Origin: Candidatus Moranbacteria bacterium UBA2206
GTDB taxonomy: Bacteria > Patescibacteriota > Minisyncoccia > Moranbacterales > UBA2206
DNA length: 11,414 nucleotides
Assembly: GCA_002328565.1 (NCBI GenBank)
Contig: DCUU01000032.1
Location: 1 to 11,414 of the forward strand
Reading direction: 5' to 3'
Shown here: positions 6,096 through 11,414 of the stretch, piece by piece
Position numbering within the stretch: position 1 is the stretch's first letter
Layout: the number at the start of each line of letters is the position of its first letter
Notes under the pieces: generated by a model
Told to the model about the DNA's origin: nothing
Databases searched by the model: none
The model's input: only the letters and a program-made list of their open reading frames with translations
Position numbers and translations under genes: made by a program

Positions 6096-6767
6096 ATGGA
6101 CAAAAAAAATAAAATATTTTTCATAGTAGCGTTTCTCTTGCTGTTTGGTTCAGTCGGTGCGACATATTTGCGTATAGTGGTTTTCAAAAACTATATCGTG
6201 GAAGCGCAAGCTGATTGCGACCCAGAAACGGAAAAATGTTTTGTCTGGGAATGTGATCCAGAATCTTTGGTTGAGGGTGAGGCTTGCACAGGAGATGAAG
6301 AACAAGATATTTGGTATTATCAGCTAGCTAGAAGAAAAGCCTATAATGTTCCGCTTTGTAATCCGGATGAGGACGAATCGTGTTTGCCGATGGAGTGTGA
6401 CATTGCCACAGAAGATGATTGTGAAATAGTTTTTTGTGATGAAGAAACTAAAATTGAACAAGAGGTGGAATGTAGTGATCCAGTGGAATATTTATTGAAC
6501 AATCCAATTGAAGAAGAGGAAGAGGGAGAAATCGAAGAAGAAGTAGCGGAAGATGAAGAAGCCGAAGGAGAAGCTGAAGAAATTGAAGGAGCTGAAGGAG
6601 AAGAGGGAGAAGAAGTTTCAGCCGAAAACGAAACGGATGCATCTGTTAGTGAAGAAGAAAAAAAAGGAGAAGATGCTGTAGCAGGCGAAGATGAAAAAAG
6701 TGTAATAGATGGAGAAGCAATTGGAAGTGAAGATGAAGAAGTTAAGCCTCAAGAAACTATAAACTAA
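6096..6767 (+). CDS. membrane-anchored acidic Cys-repeat protein
   Basis: I do not recognise the family. The 223-residue protein has a short basic N-terminus (MDKKNK), a hydrophobic segment at 8-30 and an AQA sequence at 37-39. It may be a secreted protein with a long signal sequence or, more likely, an N-terminally anchored extracytoplasmic protein. Residues 41-126 hold ten Cys (41, 48, 53, 64, 88, 96, 101, 109, 114, 126). They form three copies of C-x(6-7)-C-x4-C-D: CDPETEKCFVWECD, CNPDEDESCLPMECD and CDIATEDDCEIVFCD. Residues 138-218 are a low-complexity Glu/Ala/Gly tail with almost no hydrophobic residues, probably disordered. Disulfides or metal binding are plausible but unproven. It has its own promoter, and a Cys-codon ORF starts 3 nt after its stop. 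Confidence 0.85.
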   Translation: MDKKNKIFFIVAFLLLFGSVGATYLRIVVFKNYIVEAQADCDPETEKCFVWECDPESLVEGEACTGDEEQDIWYYQLARRKAYNVPLCNPDEDESCLPMECDIATEDDCEIVFCDEETKIEQEVECSDPVEYLLNNPIEEEEEGEIEEEVAEDEEAEGEAEEIEGAEGEEGEEVSAENETDASVSEEEKKGEDAVAGEDEKSVIDGEAIGSEDEEVKPQETIN

Positions 6768-6770
6768 AAA

Positions 6771-6851
6771 ATGAAACAGAAAGGAAAAAAATTGATTCAA
6801 ATAGTATGCTGTTGTCTTGGAAAAATATGCCCGAGAAATTTTTGTTGTTAG
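6771..6851 (+). CDS. candidate Cys-codon leader peptide, 26 aa
   Basis: This is an ATG-to-TAG ORF of 26 codons, beginning 3 nt after the stop of the acidic Cys-repeat gene. The product starts MKQKGKKLIQIV. It has Cys at 13, 14 and 15 (TGC TGT TGT, 6807-6815), 20 (TGC, 6828-6830), and 25 and 26 (TGT TGT, 6843-6848), directly before the stop. Six Cys in 26 residues is far above the usual share of this residue in bacterial proteins. The ORF overlaps the first two arms of the attenuator-like fold at 6815-6908, and the next full gene is cysteine synthase. By analogy with trp- or his-type leader peptides, its translation rate could report Cys-tRNA supply. It has no SD; coupling to the upstream stop, or a leaderless start from TATAAA at 6758-6763, could serve initiation. 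A small Cys-rich peptide with its own function is the alternative. Confidence 0.6.
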   Translation: MKQKGKKLIQIVCCCLGKICPRNFCC

Positions 6852-6908
6852 CTAAATAACTTTCAAATATAAACTAAACAATATTTCTCGAGGTAATCGA
6901 GATTTTTT
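6815..6908 (+). promoter_or_regulatory. candidate cysteine-responsive transcription attenuator
   Basis: Four segments can pair in mutually exclusive ways. Segment 1 (6815-6820, TCTTGG) pairs with 6831-6836 (CCGAGA; 6 bp, one G-U). Segment 2 (6832-6839, CGAGAAAT) pairs with segment 3 (6883-6890, ATTTCTCG; 8 bp perfect, extended by CC/GG across a bulged A). The 3:4 hairpin is 6886-6891 with 6897-6902, then six T. A ribosome stalled at Cys codons 13-15 would cover segment 1 and leave 2 free to pair with 3, giving readthrough to cysK. A ribosome at the stop (6849-6851) would cover segment 2 and allow the terminator. The pairings are seen in sequence; the regulation is inferred. Confidence 0.6.
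6886..6908 (+). terminator. attenuator terminator hairpin
   Basis: TCTCGA, GGTAA loop, TCGAGA, then TTTTTT (6903-6908). The 6-bp stem is modest, which suits a conditional terminator. It could also simply end transcription from the acidic Cys-repeat gene. Confidence 0.6.
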
Positions 6909-6915
6909 AATTCAA

Positions 6916-7075
6916 AATGAGGATTATTTCATGCACTTAAATATATCGAACGCGCTTCGGCGTAAAAGTTTTTTGGAAAAGCAAAGCCTCGACAGTAATG
7001 CAATCTAATCTATAAAAATAGATTACTAATCGCCTTCGTAAGCTCTCAATATATTTAAGTGTATGAAATCTCATT
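6916..7075 (+). repeat. long inverted repeat / structured leader before cysK
   Basis: The 317-nt spacer 6768-7084 contains, besides the leader ORF and attenuator, this second structured block. Bases 6927-6946 pair with 7049-7068 over 20 bp (one G-U). A-T at 6926/7069 and AATGAG/CTCATT (6916-6921 with 7070-7075) extend the stem across a 4-nt bulge. Inside are a perfect 8-bp hairpin (TAATCTAT, AAAA loop, ATAGATTA, 7006-7025) and a small ACGC/GCGT hairpin near 6950-6963. The stem closes 9 nt before the cysK ATG, so it could control access to that start. I recognise no known riboswitch core or T-box motif. A small mobile element with inverted ends is an alternative, but no target duplication is seen. 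Confidence 0.6.
6989..7016 (+). promoter_or_regulatory. possible internal promoter of cysK
   Basis: TCGACA (6989-6994), a 16-nt spacer and TATAAA (7011-7016) would start transcription near 7023, inside the long inverted repeat and beyond the attenuator. If used, it would give attenuator-independent basal expression. AT-rich DNA yields such matches by chance. Confidence 0.3.
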
Positions 7076-7084
7076 AATAATTCT

Positions 7085-7975
7085 ATGATTTACAAAAACA
7101 TTCTAGAGCAAATTGGCAACACGCCGATGGTGAGAATCAATAATTTCAATTTGAAAAAGGGAGTGGAAATTTTTGCCAAGCTGGAAGGCGTTAATCCTGG
7201 TGGAAGCATCAAAGACAGGATTGCTCTGAAGATGATTCGTGAAGCTGAGAAGAATGGACAGTTAACAAAAAAGAAAACCATCATCGAACCGACTTCCGGC
7301 AACACTGGCATTGGTTTGGCGATGATTGGCACAGTTTTGGGCTACTCAGTGGAAATTGTGATGAGCTCGGCAGTTTCGGTTGAAAGGCAAAAAATGATCA
7401 AAGCCTATGGCGCCAAAATAATTTTGACTGATGGGAATCTAGGCACGGACGGCGCAATTTTGAAAGCGCGTCAAATGGTCAAAAAAAATCCGGAGAAATA
7501 TTTTATGCCGGATCAATTTTCTAATAAGAATAATAAATTGGCACATTATGAAGCGACAGCCCAGGAAATTTGGCAGGACATGAATGAGAAGATAGACTAT
7601 TTTGTTTCTTCGATTGGAACTTCCGGAACGATTATGGGGGTGGGTGAATATCTCAAAAAAATGAATCCGCAGATAAAAATAGTTTGTGCTTATCCGGAAA
7701 AAAATCATTATATTCAAGGACTGAAAAATATGGAAGAGGCGATTGTGCCCAAATTGTATGATGAAAAAAAGATTGATGAATTTGTGACGATAGAAAGTGA
7801 AAAAGCTTTTGAAATGACAAGACAACTGGCCAAACGAGAAGGACTTTTTGTGGGAATGTCCAGTGGAGCCACGATGCTCGCTACTCTTGAAATTGCCAAA
7901 AAAATAGACAAAGGCAGAATCGCAATCATTTTTCCTGATCGAGGGGAAAAATATCTCAGTACCAAATTATTCTAA
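7085..7975 (+). CDS. cysK: cysteine synthase family, PLP-dependent (CysK/CysM)
   Basis: This cytoplasmic fold-type II PLP enzyme is expected to make L-cysteine from an activated serine (O-acetylserine, or possibly O-phosphoserine) and a sulfur donor. At 296 residues it has the CysK/CysM length. Motifs are GNTPMVRI (11-18) and NPGGSIKDR (37-45) with the PLP lysine K43. EPTSGNTGIGLA is the substrate loop, and GTSGTIMGVGEYL is the phosphate-binding loop (usually GTGGT). GMSSGA and PDRGEKYLSTKLF close the protein. IQGLKNMEEAIVPKLYD replaces the standard CysK loop, so the exact substrate and sulfur donor are uncertain. It lies downstream of a Cys-codon ORF, an attenuator-like fold and a long inverted repeat, all consistent with feedback by cysteine supply. 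A clear terminator follows. No SD precedes the ATG. Confidence 0.92.
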   Translation: MIYKNILEQIGNTPMVRINNFNLKKGVEIFAKLEGVNPGGSIKDRIALKMIREAEKNGQLTKKKTIIEPTSGNTGIGLAMIGTVLGYSVEIVMSSAVSVERQKMIKAYGAKIILTDGNLGTDGAILKARQMVKKNPEKYFMPDQFSNKNNKLAHYEATAQEIWQDMNEKIDYFVSSIGTSGTIMGVGEYLKKMNPQIKIVCAYPEKNHYIQGLKNMEEAIVPKLYDEKKIDEFVTIESEKAFEMTRQLAKREGLFVGMSSGATMLATLEIAKKIDKGRIAIIFPDRGEKYLSTKLF

Positions 7976-8000
7976 TTTATCGCCAATTTTTGGCAAAAAC

Positions 8001-8038
8001 AAAGCAAAAGCAGACAATACGACTCTGCTTTTTGCTTT
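8001..8038 (+). terminator. rho-independent terminator of cysK
   Basis: AAAGCAAAAGCAGA (8001-8014) pairs with TCTGCTTTTTGCTTT (8024-8038; one bulged T), with a 9-nt loop. T-runs lie in the 3' arm and the structure is nearly symmetric, so it could also act on the other strand. A smaller hairpin, GCCAA/TTGGC, precedes it at 7982-7994. Confidence 0.75.
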
Positions 8039-8064
8039 ATTAAAGCAAAATCATGATTTTATAC

Positions 8065-8093
8065 TGGACAAAATAGTGATTTAGGTGTATAAT
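8065..8093 (+). promoter_or_regulatory. promoter of the membrane-protein gene
   Basis: TGGACA (8065-8070), a 17-nt spacer and a perfect TATAAT (8088-8093). Predicted start near 8100 leaves a leader of about 18 nt before the ATG at 8118. Confidence 0.7.
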
Positions 8094-8117
8094 ATCAGGT
8101 TAATTTAAAATAGGATT

Positions 8118-9173
8118 ATGTTTAGAGGAATATTCAAATTGAAGACATTTTGGTTGACTCTGCTGTTTGCTACGGCGGTTATTTTCTTTGCGCTTCTAAA
8201 TTTTAATCGTGGTTATGAAGCGCAAACGGATATTATAGTTATAGCTAAAAATACCTCATCTGCTAAAAATCTAAATTTAATAATTGAAAATTTAAAAATA
8301 ATTGCCAAGAAAAAAACGGATGCGAAAGTTGAACGAATTGCTGAAGGTGGAATTTTGCGCATAAGCGCCTTTGACAAAAATTATAACGAAGCGGGCGATA
8401 TTTCTTCTCGCGCAACGCATAATCTGATTGCATCAATTGGCTTCTATTATGATATCAAAAATGATATCGATATTAGAATTATTGACGGTCCGATAATAAA
8501 AGAAATCACTCAAGGCTCACGCGCTATATTATGGATAGAGAGTTTGCTTTTCGGATTTGTCTTGGTGTTTTCTTCCTTCTTTGTTTCGCTGTATTTTTTT
8601 GGAGAAAAATCTGAATTTATTTCAGCTATCTATAAAAGTAAATGGGCGGGCATGCTTTCCGGTTGGGGAATTTGGAGTGCTTCCAGTGTCTATTATGACC
8701 GAGTAGCTTATCCGGCTATTATGCTTGCACTCGGAGATTTGCGTGGTGGAATCATCGCGGGACTTGGGGCAATGGTGATTTGTTTGGCTTTTCTTTTGCA
8801 TTATGAAAAAACTGGCAGCCAGTGGATTTCTTCAACGGAAGATGTCATCGGGCAGATTATAAAGCGTATTCGAAAAATTGAAAGTTATAATATAATTTTG
8901 AAAATTATCTTTTTTATTCCGAGAATTTTCATGCAACTTTCACTTAATTCCGTGGCGGCGCGTGGAGCGCTGGGATTTGTAGTTTTGAGTTGTATGAGCG
9001 ACCCTTTTGTTACTTTGTCTTTTTTCAAAAAAAATCGAAACGGTCTAACTAAAAAAGATTGGATGATATTTATGCTAAGCGGACTAATTGCCAACGTCTA
9101 TTGGATTCTATACACTTCCGTTATTCTTGTTTTTGTGCGTGCTCTTTGGAAGGCGGTGGTGGGAACAATCTAA
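8118..9173 (+). CDS. polytopic membrane protein, unknown function
   Basis: I do not recognise the family. The 351-residue protein has a first membrane segment at about 11-28, then an extracytoplasmic domain of about 105 residues (31-135) with alternating beta/alpha character and no Cys. Further hydrophobic segments lie at about 137-161, 198-228 (possibly two), 258-275, 283-304 and 315-341. A membrane helix, a roughly 100-residue outside domain and a return helix recall Wzz/YveK-type polysaccharide co-polymerase ends, but no signature confirms this. The C-terminal half has GDLRGGIIAGLGAM (206-219) and GALGFVVLSCMSDPF (283-297). It has its own strong promoter and stands alone. An AGGA lies only two bases from the ATG, too close to be a normal SD. 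Confidence 0.85.
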   Translation: MFRGIFKLKTFWLTLLFATAVIFFALLNFNRGYEAQTDIIVIAKNTSSAKNLNLIIENLKIIAKKKTDAKVERIAEGGILRISAFDKNYNEAGDISSRATHNLIASIGFYYDIKNDIDIRIIDGPIIKEITQGSRAILWIESLLFGFVLVFSSFFVSLYFFGEKSEFISAIYKSKWAGMLSGWGIWSASSVYYDRVAYPAIMLALGDLRGGIIAGLGAMVICLAFLLHYEKTGSQWISSTEDVIGQIIKRIRKIESYNIILKIIFFIPRIFMQLSLNSVAARGALGFVVLSCMSDPFVTLSFFKKNRNGLTKKDWMIFMLSGLIANVYWILYTSVILVFVRALWKAVVGTI

Positions 9174-9210
9174 AAAAATAATATTAATGCAAAGGCTAGT
9201 CTTTTTGTTG

Positions 9211-9216
9211 TATAAT
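9211..9216 (+). promoter_or_regulatory. -10 element for a probably leaderless transcript
   Basis: A perfect TATAAT begins 12 bases before the ATG at 9223, so transcription should start at or next to the A of the start codon. There is no convincing -35 (TGCAAA at 9188-9193 is weak). No SD is present or possible in such a short leader. Confidence 0.55.
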
Positions 9217-9222
9217 GAGATT

Positions 9223-9939
9223 ATGAATAAGCAATTTATATCAGAGAAAATTAAAAAAGATATTTTTCAGATTAATGAACCTTGGAACAGGGAGGGTTGT
9301 AATATTTTTTTATTCAAAAAGGATAATAGTTGCTTAATTTTCGATGTCGGCTTAGGTCTTTTTTCAATAAAGAAATTCATAAATAAACTGAAAATAGATA
9401 ATTTTCTGGTTGCATTAACTCATTCGCATTTCGATCATATAGGTGGCATCGCAGATTTTATGGCAGAGGAATTTATCGTTCCAAAAGTAATTGTAAATGC
9501 GATGCAAAATCGAAGCGGTTGGGCCTTGGAATATTTAAAAGCAGAAAATTTTGATGAATCTAAATTGGTTAATTTGGTTGATAAGACAGCACAGCAAATT
9601 TGTAATGATTTTATAATCCAGATTCCAGATATGATACCGATTAAAAAAAATATAATTAATTGGTTTGATTATTGCTTTGAAGTAATACATCTCGGAGGTC
9701 ATTCAAATGATTCTTGCGTGTATTATGATCATGCGCATAAAATTTTAGTGTCTGGAGATTTACTATACAATGGTGAAATTTATACTAATTGTTATTCTTC
9801 AGATAAGAAAAGCTTTGCAAAAGCACTTAATATTATCAGTCAGTTGGATTTTGAAATAGTCTTGTCTGGGCATAATAAGATTATGAATCGCAAAAAAGCC
9901 TTATTTGTAGTGCAAAAGTGGTTATCGGATTTGTCTTAA
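9223..9939 (+). CDS. metallo-beta-lactamase-fold hydrolase
   Basis: This is a glyoxalase II-like member of the metallo-beta-lactamase superfamily, probably a cytoplasmic hydrolase; the substrate is unknown. From the ATG at 9223 it has 238 residues. All metal ligands of a two-metal site are visible: H67, H69, D71 and H72 (THSHFDHIGG), H160 (LGGHSNDS), D179 (VSGDLLY) and H217 (LSGHN). The frame is open back to 9088. That longer form would overlap the upstream gene and add a hydrophobic, Trp/Arg-rich stretch not expected in the family, so 9223 is chosen. The perfect TATAAT 12 nt upstream supports this start. Six Cys (26, 37, 127, 151, 165, 190) are scattered, with no cluster motif. Confidence 0.88.
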   Translation: MNKQFISEKIKKDIFQINEPWNREGCNIFLFKKDNSCLIFDVGLGLFSIKKFINKLKIDNFLVALTHSHFDHIGGIADFMAEEFIVPKVIVNAMQNRSGWALEYLKAENFDESKLVNLVDKTAQQICNDFIIQIPDMIPIKKNIINWFDYCFEVIHLGGHSNDSCVYYDHAHKILVSGDLLYNGEIYTNCYSSDKKSFAKALNIISQLDFEIVLSGHNKIMNRKKALFVVQKWLSDLS

Positions 9940-9968
9940 TATAATTCAGAGATAATTGATTGATAGGC

Positions 9969-9997
9969 TTGACATTTATCGACGAGGAGATTATTAT
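9969..9997 (+). promoter_or_regulatory. near-consensus promoter of the DUF4143 ATPase
   Basis: A perfect TTGACA (9969-9974), a 17-nt spacer and TATTAT (9992-9997), one base off consensus. Predicted start near 10004 gives a leader of about 36 nt. This is the best sigma-70-type promoter in the window. Confidence 0.75.
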
Positions 9998-10018
9998 TAA
10001 AATGCATTTAATAATAAT
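9990..10018 (+). promoter_or_regulatory. perfect 12-bp inverted repeat over the promoter (candidate operator)
   Basis: ATTATTATTAAA (9990-10001) and TTTAATAATAAT (10007-10018) are perfect inverted copies separated by ATGCA. The left arm contains the whole -10 box and the repeat covers the predicted start site. That is the position expected of a repressor operator. It lacks a following T-run and GC pairs, so a terminator for the upstream gene is unlikely. Confidence 0.5.
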
Positions 10019-10039
10019 CGGGTTAATATTAAAAAAATT

Positions 10040-11350
10040 ATGAATAATAGCCAATTTGAGAGATTTCTGCTAGATGACTTGAAAAAATGGATTGATAGGC
10101 GGGAAATTTATGCTATTAAGGGGCCACGACAAGCAGGAAAAACGACTCTTCTTAAAATGTTGGAGAGTTGGTTGATTGTAGAAAAAAAAGTAGATCCGAA
10201 AAAAATCATTTCTATCACTTTTGAAGATGAAGAATTGCTGGAGAAATTTGCACGCGATCCAAAAACTTATGTGAAAAGTTTTGTTGGTTCAGACAACAGT
10301 CGTTGGTATTTTTTCATTGACGAATTTCAATATTTGGAAAAAGGTGGACGCATCTTGAAACTGCTATACGATTTATATCCGAATATCAAATTTATTATTA
10401 CCGGTTCATCTTCTTTGGAACTCACCAATAAGACCGCCAAGTTTTTGGTGGGTAGAGTTTTCTTTTTTAACCTCTGGCCGGTTACATGGGCGGAATTTCT
10501 AAAAATACGCTCAGTACAACTTTATAACGTGTATAAAGAAAAAAATGAGGAAGTTAGAAAATTTATCCAGAGTGGTCAAAAATTCAAAGTTGCGACAGAT
10601 GATATATTCCAAGAAGATTTTAGAAAACTTTTCGAAGAATATGCCGTATGGGGCGGATATCCAGCGGTAATTGCGACTTCAAATCTGGAAACAAAAAGAA
10701 TAATTTTAAAAAATATTTACAATACTTATATTACCGAGGACATTACCGAGCTTCTAAAAATTGCTGACCACAGCGTGTTTAAGCGTTTGGTAGCGGTGTT
10801 GGCGGCACAAAATGGTAATTTGCTTAATTATAATAACTTGGCAACTGATATTCAAAGTTATTTCAAAGAAATCAAACATTATCTTTCAATCTTGGAGCAA
10901 ACATATATCATCTCTTTACTTACTCCTTATTCGAAAAATAGAATCTCAGAGCTTAAGAAGATCCCCAAGATATATTTTATAAATACTGGACTGCGAAATT
11001 ATATTTTGGACAATTTTAATTCTTTAGATTCGAGGTCTGACGCTGGCGCGTTGGTTGAGAACACCGCTTTTTCCTTTTTGAAATTTGATGTGCTTGATAA
11101 TCGTCGCATTTGTTTTTGGCGGACGCTAGCCGGCGCTGAAGTGGATTTTGTGCTGGCAGATGAGAAAAAAATTGTGCCAATAGAAGTGAAGTACTCTAAT
11201 TTTAAGTCCGCGCAACTTAGTCGAAGCTTCCGAAGTTTTTTGGAAAAATATCCATCAAAATCAGCGCTTATTCTAACTAAGGGTTTTATTGGGGAAATGG
11301 AAATTAGTCACAGTAATGTAAAATTTATTCCAGTGTGGTATTTGGGATGA
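10040..11350 (+). CDS. AAA ATPase with C-terminal DUF4143 (nuclease-like) domain
   Basis: This 436-residue protein belongs to the widespread AAA_14/DUF4143 group, whose cellular role is not settled. Walker A is GPRQAGKTT (28-36). Walker B is WYFFIDEFQ (89-97) with D94 and E95. TGSSSLEL (121-128) is sensor-1-like, and FLVGRVFFFNLWPVTWAEFL (135-154) matches the AAA_14 pattern. EEYAVWGGYPAV (199-210) begins the DUF4143 part. The C-terminus has E340 (ALVENTAF), D369 (GAEVDFVL) and E382-x-K384 (PIEVKYS), an arrangement like PD-(D/E)XK nucleases; whether it cuts nucleic acid is unknown. The gene is intact and ends in TGA. It has a strong promoter with an overlapping inverted repeat, which suggests repression. 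Such genes are often accessory and patchily distributed. Confidence 0.92.
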   Translation: MNNSQFERFLLDDLKKWIDRREIYAIKGPRQAGKTTLLKMLESWLIVEKKVDPKKIISITFEDEELLEKFARDPKTYVKSFVGSDNSRWYFFIDEFQYLEKGGRILKLLYDLYPNIKFIITGSSSLELTNKTAKFLVGRVFFFNLWPVTWAEFLKIRSVQLYNVYKEKNEEVRKFIQSGQKFKVATDDIFQEDFRKLFEEYAVWGGYPAVIATSNLETKRIILKNIYNTYITEDITELLKIADHSVFKRLVAVLAAQNGNLLNYNNLATDIQSYFKEIKHYLSILEQTYIISLLTPYSKNRISELKKIPKIYFINTGLRNYILDNFNSLDSRSDAGALVENTAFSFLKFDVLDNRRICFWRTLAGAEVDFVLADEKKIVPIEVKYSNFKSAQLSRSFRSFLEKYPSKSALILTKGFIGEMEISHSNVKFIPVWYLG

Positions 11351-11387
11351 TAGGGGAATTTTTTCTGGTGTTTTTTTAGATTTGTTG

Positions 11388-11414
11388 TAGGATAAAATTA
11401 TGGAAAGAAAATTT
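11388..11414 (+). CDS. possible start of a further gene (partial), leaderless-type
   Basis: ATG at 11400 opens a frame (MERKF) that runs off the window after five codons. TAGGAT (11388-11393), a -10-like element, begins exactly 12 bases before it, and the upstream TGTTG is placed as at 9206-9210 before the hydrolase gene. The coding part is 11400-11414; the rest of this entry is the proposed promoter. Too little is visible to name a product. Confidence 0.3.

Noticed and set aside
6448..6642. Antisense Leu-rich ORF opposite the acidic tail.
   Set aside because: It is the complement of GAA/GAG-rich codons; the Leu runs are a mirror of the Glu tail and there is no promoter or SD.
6845..6873. 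TTGTTA-17-TATAAA as a promoter inside the cysK leader.
   Set aside because: Hexamers are only fair, and it would start transcription just before the terminator hairpin, yielding a transcript that ends at once. Chance match in AT-rich DNA is more likely, though it would weaken the attenuation model if real.
6931..7008. 25-codon ORF inside the long inverted repeat.
   Set aside because: No SD, no Cys enrichment, and it starts within the stem; length is within chance for this spacer.
6768..7084. T-box, SAM or other known riboswitch before cysK, or an integron attC site.
   Set aside because: No T-box AGGGTGG core, no recognisable riboswitch core, and no paired GTTRRRY/RYYYAAC sites at the repeat ends.
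9088..9222. Longer N-terminus for the metallo-hydrolase.
   Set aside because: It would overlap the end of the membrane-protein gene, adds sequence foreign to the family, and ignores the perfect TATAAT at 9211 placed for a start at 9223.
1..11414. CRISPR arrays, tRNA or rRNA genes.
   Set aside because: No regularly spaced direct repeats, cloverleaf or rRNA-like stretches were found on either strand by reading.

Overview
This is an AT-rich bacterial window in which every supported gene lies on the + strand. Spacers are short, most starts lack a Shine-Dalgarno (SD) sequence, and TGA is used as a normal stop (at 1588 and 11350). The gene style suggests a Patescibacteria/CPR-type genome: a divergent MEP (isoprenoid) enzyme set, very small orphan ORFs, an acidic Cys-repeat surface protein and an AAA/DUF4143 ATPase. 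No rRNA, tRNA or marker protein is present to prove this, so the assignment is an inference.

Layout. (1) 1-1014: an IS481/IS3-like insertion sequence with one DDE transposase. (2) 1015-1655: two orphan genes of 68 and 67 codons. They are the only genes here with strong SD sites, and each is followed by a hairpin; the second hairpin is a strong terminator. (3) 1669-6023: a compact operon dxr-ispD-ispF-ispE-ispG, covering all MEP-pathway steps except the first (dxs) and the last (ispH). IspD, IspF and IspG each deviate from family signature residues. (4) 6037-7975: a membrane-anchored, acidic, Cys-repeat protein, then a 26-codon ORF containing six Cys codons, then an attenuator-like RNA region, a long inverted repeat and a cysteine synthase gene. 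(5) 8001-9173: a terminator, a promoter and a polytopic membrane protein of unknown function. (6) 9211-9939: a metallo-beta-lactamase-fold hydrolase that looks leaderless. (7) 9969-11350: an AAA/DUF4143 ATPase whose near-consensus promoter is overlapped by a perfect 12-bp inverted repeat. A further gene probably begins at 11400.

The most interesting system is at 6771-7085. A short ORF with Cys codons at 13-15, 20, 25 and 26 lies directly over three mutually exclusive RNA pairings (1:2, 2:3, 3:4). The last is a hairpin followed by six T, and the downstream gene is cysteine synthase. This is the architecture of trp-type, leader-peptide transcription attenuation, here apparently sensing cysteine (Cys-tRNA) supply. 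It is read directly from sequence and has not been tested. Between it and cysK lies a second structured block closed by a 20-bp stem.
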